From: Acidobacteriota bacterium
Lineage (GTDB): Bacteria > Acidobacteriota > Terriglobia > Acidiferrales > UBA7541
Direction of reading: 5' to 3'
NCBI GenBank assembly: GCA_003224075.1
Contig: QHYF01000184.1
Location: 1-8,320 of the forward strand
Length of the DNA stretch: 8,320 nucleotides
Under the pieces are notes generated by a model. The model was not told the origin of the DNA. It saw only the letters and a list, made by a program, of their open reading frames with translations, and did not search any database. Positions 6,274-8,320 of the stretch are shown here, one piece after another. Position 1 is the stretch's first letter, and each line of letters starts with the position of its first letter. A program made the translations under genes and the position numbers.

Positions 6274-6294
6274 GTTGAAAGTTGAAAGTTGAAA
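6274..6294. repeat. Three perfect tandem GTTGAAA units
   Basis: GTTGAAA is repeated three times without gaps, 24 bases upstream of the glcE start, between the CACAGAG run and the gene. It is a simple tandem repeat of a type seen in intergenic DNA. Confidence 0.8.
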
Positions 6295-6311
6295 GGAAAA
6301 GAAGGGATTAA

Positions 6312-6386
6312 CACAGAGTGCGCGGAGAACACAGAGGTCACAGAGTGGAAAAAGGAATTAAACGCAGAGACGCAGAGGGCACAGAG
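6312..6386. repeat. CACAGAG/CGCAGAG repeat run in the glcD-glcE gap
   Basis: CACAGAG occurs at 6312-6318, 6330-6336, 6339-6345 and 6380-6386, and CGCAGAG at 6363-6369 and 6371-6377, with a variant CGCGGAG at 6321-6327. Runs of this kind, usually spelled CACAGAG-GCACAGAG, are widely scattered in intergenic DNA of several phyla and often give spurious Cys/Leu/Ser-rich proteins in the opposite reading. It is non-coding here; the 65-residue minus frame across it is such an artefact. Confidence 0.8.
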
Positions 6387-6436
6387 AAGAATAGAAAAAC
6401 GCGTAAGAGCGACGAACAGCGCCGTGAATAGGAGAC

Positions 6437-7870
6437 TCACTTGGTGCTCGCAGCATGCGCGGGCGGTTTGCGGACGCGAATTTCTCCGCAGCCCTTGCTG
6501 AGAGGGAAAATCTTGCCGGGGTTGAGTGAGGAATCGGGATTGAAGACATCATGGACGCGGCGCATGAGATCAAAGTCGGCGTCGGAGAAAAGAAGCGGCA
6601 TGAGCTCGCTCTTTTCCATGCCGACGCCGTGCTCGCCGGTGAGCGCTCCGCCAATTTCCACGCAATAGCGGATGATTTCGGCGGAGGCTTCGAGGGCGCG
6701 TTCGAATTGCGCGGCATCCCGGGGATCGTAGAGGACGATGGGGTGCAGGTTGCCGTCGCCGGCGTGAAAAATATTGCCGATTCGAAAGCCGTATTGCTGG
6801 CCGATTTGCTGGATGCGGCGAAGCGCTTGAGGAAGTTTCGAACGAGGAATAACGCCGTCGAGAACGTAATTGCTGGGGGCAAGGCGGCCGAGCGCGCCGA
6901 AGGCGTTTTTGCGGCCTTTCCAGAGGAGTTCGCGTTCGGCAGAGTCGCGGGCGACACGAACTTCGCGGGCGCGATGCACGTTGCAAACTTCAGTGACGGC
7001 GGAGGCTTGCGCTGTGACAGATTCAGTGAGGCCTTCCACCTCGATAAGAAGGACGGCGGCGCTGTCCATAGGGAATCCGGCGTGGATGTAGTCTTCGACG
7101 GCGCGAAGGGTCCACCCATCGAGCATTTCGCAGGCGGCGGGAGTGATGGCGCGGGCGGTGATGTCAACGACGGTGTCCGCCGCGTCATCCACGGCGTCGA
7201 AGATGGCAAGAAGCGTTTTCACGGCTTCGGGCTTGCGGGAGAGCTTCACGGTGATTTCCGTGACGAGAGCGAGTGTGCCTTCTGAGCCGACGATGAGACC
7301 AGTGAGGTCGTAACCGGGCGCATCGCCATGCTTGCTGCCGATGCGGACAATCTCGCCGCTGGGAAGGACAAGCTCGAGAGCGGCGACGTGATTGGCGGTG
7401 ACGCCGTAAGCGAGTGTGTGCGGGCCGCCGGCGTTTTCGGCAACGTTGCCGCCGATGGTGCAGGATTTCCAACTGGAAGGATCGGGAGCGAAGTACAGGC
7501 CGTGAGGCTCGGCGGCGAGCGTGAGGTCATGATTCACGACGCCGGGTTGAACTATGGCGCGATGATTCTCGGCGTCAACTTCGAGAATGCGATTCATGCG
7601 CGCGAAAACCATCATCACGCCGCCGGTGCGGGCGAGCGCGCCGCCGGAAAGGCCCGTACCGGCGCCCCGGCCGACAACGGGCAGATCGTGTTGGGCGGCG
7701 AGTTGGACGATGCGGGAGACGTGTTCCGTGGTGGTTGGGAAAACGACCACGTCGGGACGGCCCTTTTCCACGGAGCCGTCATATTCATAGAGGAGCAGAT
7801 CTTCCGGCTGATAAAGAACGGAGGATGAGCCGAGGAGTCTTTCGAAATCCCGAACAAGGCCAGAGATCAT
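6437..7870 (-). CDS. glcD: Glycolate oxidase catalytic FAD subunit GlcD
   Basis: This is the flavin-linked catalytic subunit that oxidises glycolate (and often D-lactate) to glyoxylate. The product has 477 residues, close to E. coli GlcD (about 499). The PCMH FAD domain covers about 36-210: RGAGTGLSGGA at 68-78, TIGGNVAENAGG at 138-149 and GYDLTGLIVGSEGTLALVTE at 186-205. The FAD-oxidase C-terminal domain holds LLWKGRKNAFGA at 315-326, GNIFHAGDGNLHP at 365-377 and GGALTGEHGVG at 407-417, which carry the conserved His residues of the family. FNPDSSLNPGK at 443-453 is the usual C-terminal end. I chose the ATG at 7870: the frame stays open to a TTG at 7975, but that stretch is low-complexity and overlaps the promoter candidate. 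D-lactate dehydrogenases share the fold; the adjacent glcE and nearby glcF point to glycolate. It is divergent from the reductase gene at 7995. Confidence 0.94.
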   Translation of the reverse strand: MISGLVRDFERLLGSSSVLYQPEDLLLYEYDGSVEKGRPDVVVFPTTTEHVSRIVQLAAQHDLPVVGRGAGTGLSGGALARTGGVMMVFARMNRILEVDAENHRAIVQPGVVNHDLTLAAEPHGLYFAPDPSSWKSCTIGGNVAENAGGPHTLAYGVTANHVAALELVLPSGEIVRIGSKHGDAPGYDLTGLIVGSEGTLALVTEITVKLSRKPEAVKTLLAIFDAVDDAADTVVDITARAITPAACEMLDGWTLRAVEDYIHAGFPMDSAAVLLIEVEGLTESVTAQASAVTEVCNVHRAREVRVARDSAERELLWKGRKNAFGALGRLAPSNYVLDGVIPRSKLPQALRRIQQIGQQYGFRIGNIFHAGDGNLHPIVLYDPRDAAQFERALEASAEIIRYCVEIGGALTGEHGVGMEKSELMPLLFSDADFDLMRRVHDVFNPDSSLNPGKIFPLSKGCGEIRVRKPPAHAASTK

Positions 7871-7897
7871 AGGGTGCGCGGAATTCGCGCTACTGGC

Positions 7898-7927
7898 ACT
7901 ATAGTGAGACTTCTGGGGAGTGTGCAA
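7898..7927 (-). promoter_or_regulatory. Candidate sigma-70 promoter of glcD
   Basis: The minus strand has TTGCAC (7922-7927), an 18-base spacer and TATAGT (7898-7903). A start near 7891 would give a leader of about 20 bases before the glcD ATG. The -10 lies inside a 10-base palindrome CACTATAGTG (7897-7906). It would drive glcD and glcE, and possibly the genes downstream. Confidence 0.5.
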
Positions 7928-7965
7928 CGCCAAGTTATGCCGGGAGTACGAGGGTGTGTTAGTGT

Positions 7966-7980
7966 AATTTTTCAAAAATT
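7966..7980. promoter_or_regulatory. AT-rich perfect palindrome in the divergent glcD/reductase intergenic region
   Basis: AATTTTT-C-AAAAATT is a 15-base perfect palindrome centred at 7973, 14 bases upstream of the reductase ATG. Its position just before one divergent gene and about 40 bases upstream of the glcD -35 makes it a plausible operator, though AT-rich palindromes also arise by chance. Confidence 0.35.
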
Positions 7981-7994
7981 GTCACGAGGGCGAG

Positions 7995-8320
7995 ATGGCC
8001 AAGCCGAAAGTGCTTGCGACGCATAGCTTGTTCGATGCAGCGAGGAAAATCCTCCAAAAAAGCTGCGAAGTGGAATTCTGGACAAAACCCGAACGTCCGC
8101 CGAGGGAGGAAGTGTTGCGACGTGTGAAGGACAAGGACGGGCTGGTCTGTTTGCTGACGGAGAAAGTAAATGAGGAGTTGCTGCAGGCCGCGCCAAAGCT
8201 GCGGATTGCGGCAAACGTGGCCGTGGGGTTCGACAATATTGACGTGGCGGCGTGTACGAAGCGCGGGGTCGCGGCGACGAACACGCCTGGCGTGCTGGAT
8301 GAAACGACGGCGGATTTTGC
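7995..8320 (+). CDS. D-2-hydroxyacid dehydrogenase, glyoxylate/hydroxypyruvate reductase type (partial, C-terminus beyond right edge)
   Basis: This enzyme would reduce glyoxylate to glycolate, or hydroxypyruvate to glycerate, with NAD(P)H in the cytoplasm. 108 residues are visible of a family length near 320. The N-terminal part of the substrate-binding domain is present: PKVLATH at 4-10, LRIAANVAVGFDNID at 69-83 with the family's V-G-(F/Y)-D-N-I-D loop, and TNTPGVLDETTADF at 95-108, which leads into the Rossmann domain. The NAD(P)-binding GxGxxG and the catalytic Arg, Glu and His lie beyond the edge, so cofactor and substrate cannot be read. The ATG at 7995 has GAGGG four bases upstream. It is divergent from glcD across 124 bases, which suggests shared control of glycolate and glyoxylate conversion. 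The archaeal GyaR and bacterial GhrB/HprA groups are the main alternatives. Confidence 0.88.
   Translation, partial: MAKPKVLATHSLFDAARKILQKSCEVEFWTKPERPPREEVLRRVKDKDGLVCLLTEKVNEELLQAAPKLRIAANVAVGFDNIDVAACTKRGVAATNTPGVLDETTADF

Noticed and set aside
6243..6440. Minus-strand 65-codon frame in the glcD-glcE gap
   Set aside because: It is the translation of the CACAGAG and GTTGAAA repeats and overlaps the glcE start; a typical spurious repeat-derived frame.
4817..7828. Several plus-strand frames of 166 to 244 codons opposite glcE and glcD
   Set aside because: The minus strand encodes unmistakable glycolate oxidase subunits there; the plus-strand products are Gly/Ala/Asp/Glu-rich shadows.
7871..7975. 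Longer GlcD starting at TTG 7975
   Set aside because: The extra 35 residues are low-complexity, the family starts near the ATG at 7870, and the extension would overlap the likely glcD promoter.

Overview
The window is a GC-rich bacterial segment dominated by a glycolate oxidation locus. From left to right on the minus strand it holds the 5' part of glcF (cut by the left edge), about 830 bases of repeat-rich non-coding DNA, a small exported protein of unknown function, a large exported TPR-repeat protein, glcE and glcD. At the right edge, divergent from glcD on the plus strand, lies the start of a D-2-hydroxyacid dehydrogenase of the glyoxylate/hydroxypyruvate reductase type. The host is most likely an Acidobacteriota (Terriglobia-like) bacterium. 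This is inferred from the style of the TPR protein, the small exported protein and the kinds of intergenic repeats; no rRNA or other phylogenetic marker is present.

GlcD (FAD), GlcE (FAD-domain partner) and GlcF (two 4Fe-4S clusters plus CCG domains) form the membrane-associated glycolate oxidase, which turns glycolate into glyoxylate and passes electrons towards the quinone pool. The divergent reductase would act on glyoxylate or hydroxypyruvate with NAD(P)H, so the locus looks like a glycolate/glyoxylate module around a shared 124-base intergenic region (7871-7994). glcF is not next to glcE: two apparently unrelated exported-protein genes and a long repeat region separate them. glcF therefore probably has its own transcription start. 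Two candidate minus-strand promoters lie upstream of it, one strong near 1417-1446 and one weaker near 793-821.

The non-coding parts hold most of the unusual structure. Region 769-1600 carries four copies of a 25-base direct repeat, a run of four 9-base tandem units, GTGAGTGG-like runs, two C-rich tracts (G-rich on the transcribed strand), two short hairpins, a promoter-like site and a terminator-like hairpin. The glcD-glcE gap (6251-6436) holds a CACAGAG/CGCAGAG repeat run and a GTTGAAA tandem. These look like dispersed intergenic repeats rather than genes. I see no CRISPR array, mobile-element gene, tRNA or rRNA, and no clearly novel defence or biosynthetic system. The best leads are the repeat array with its upstream promoter and the split glc operon.
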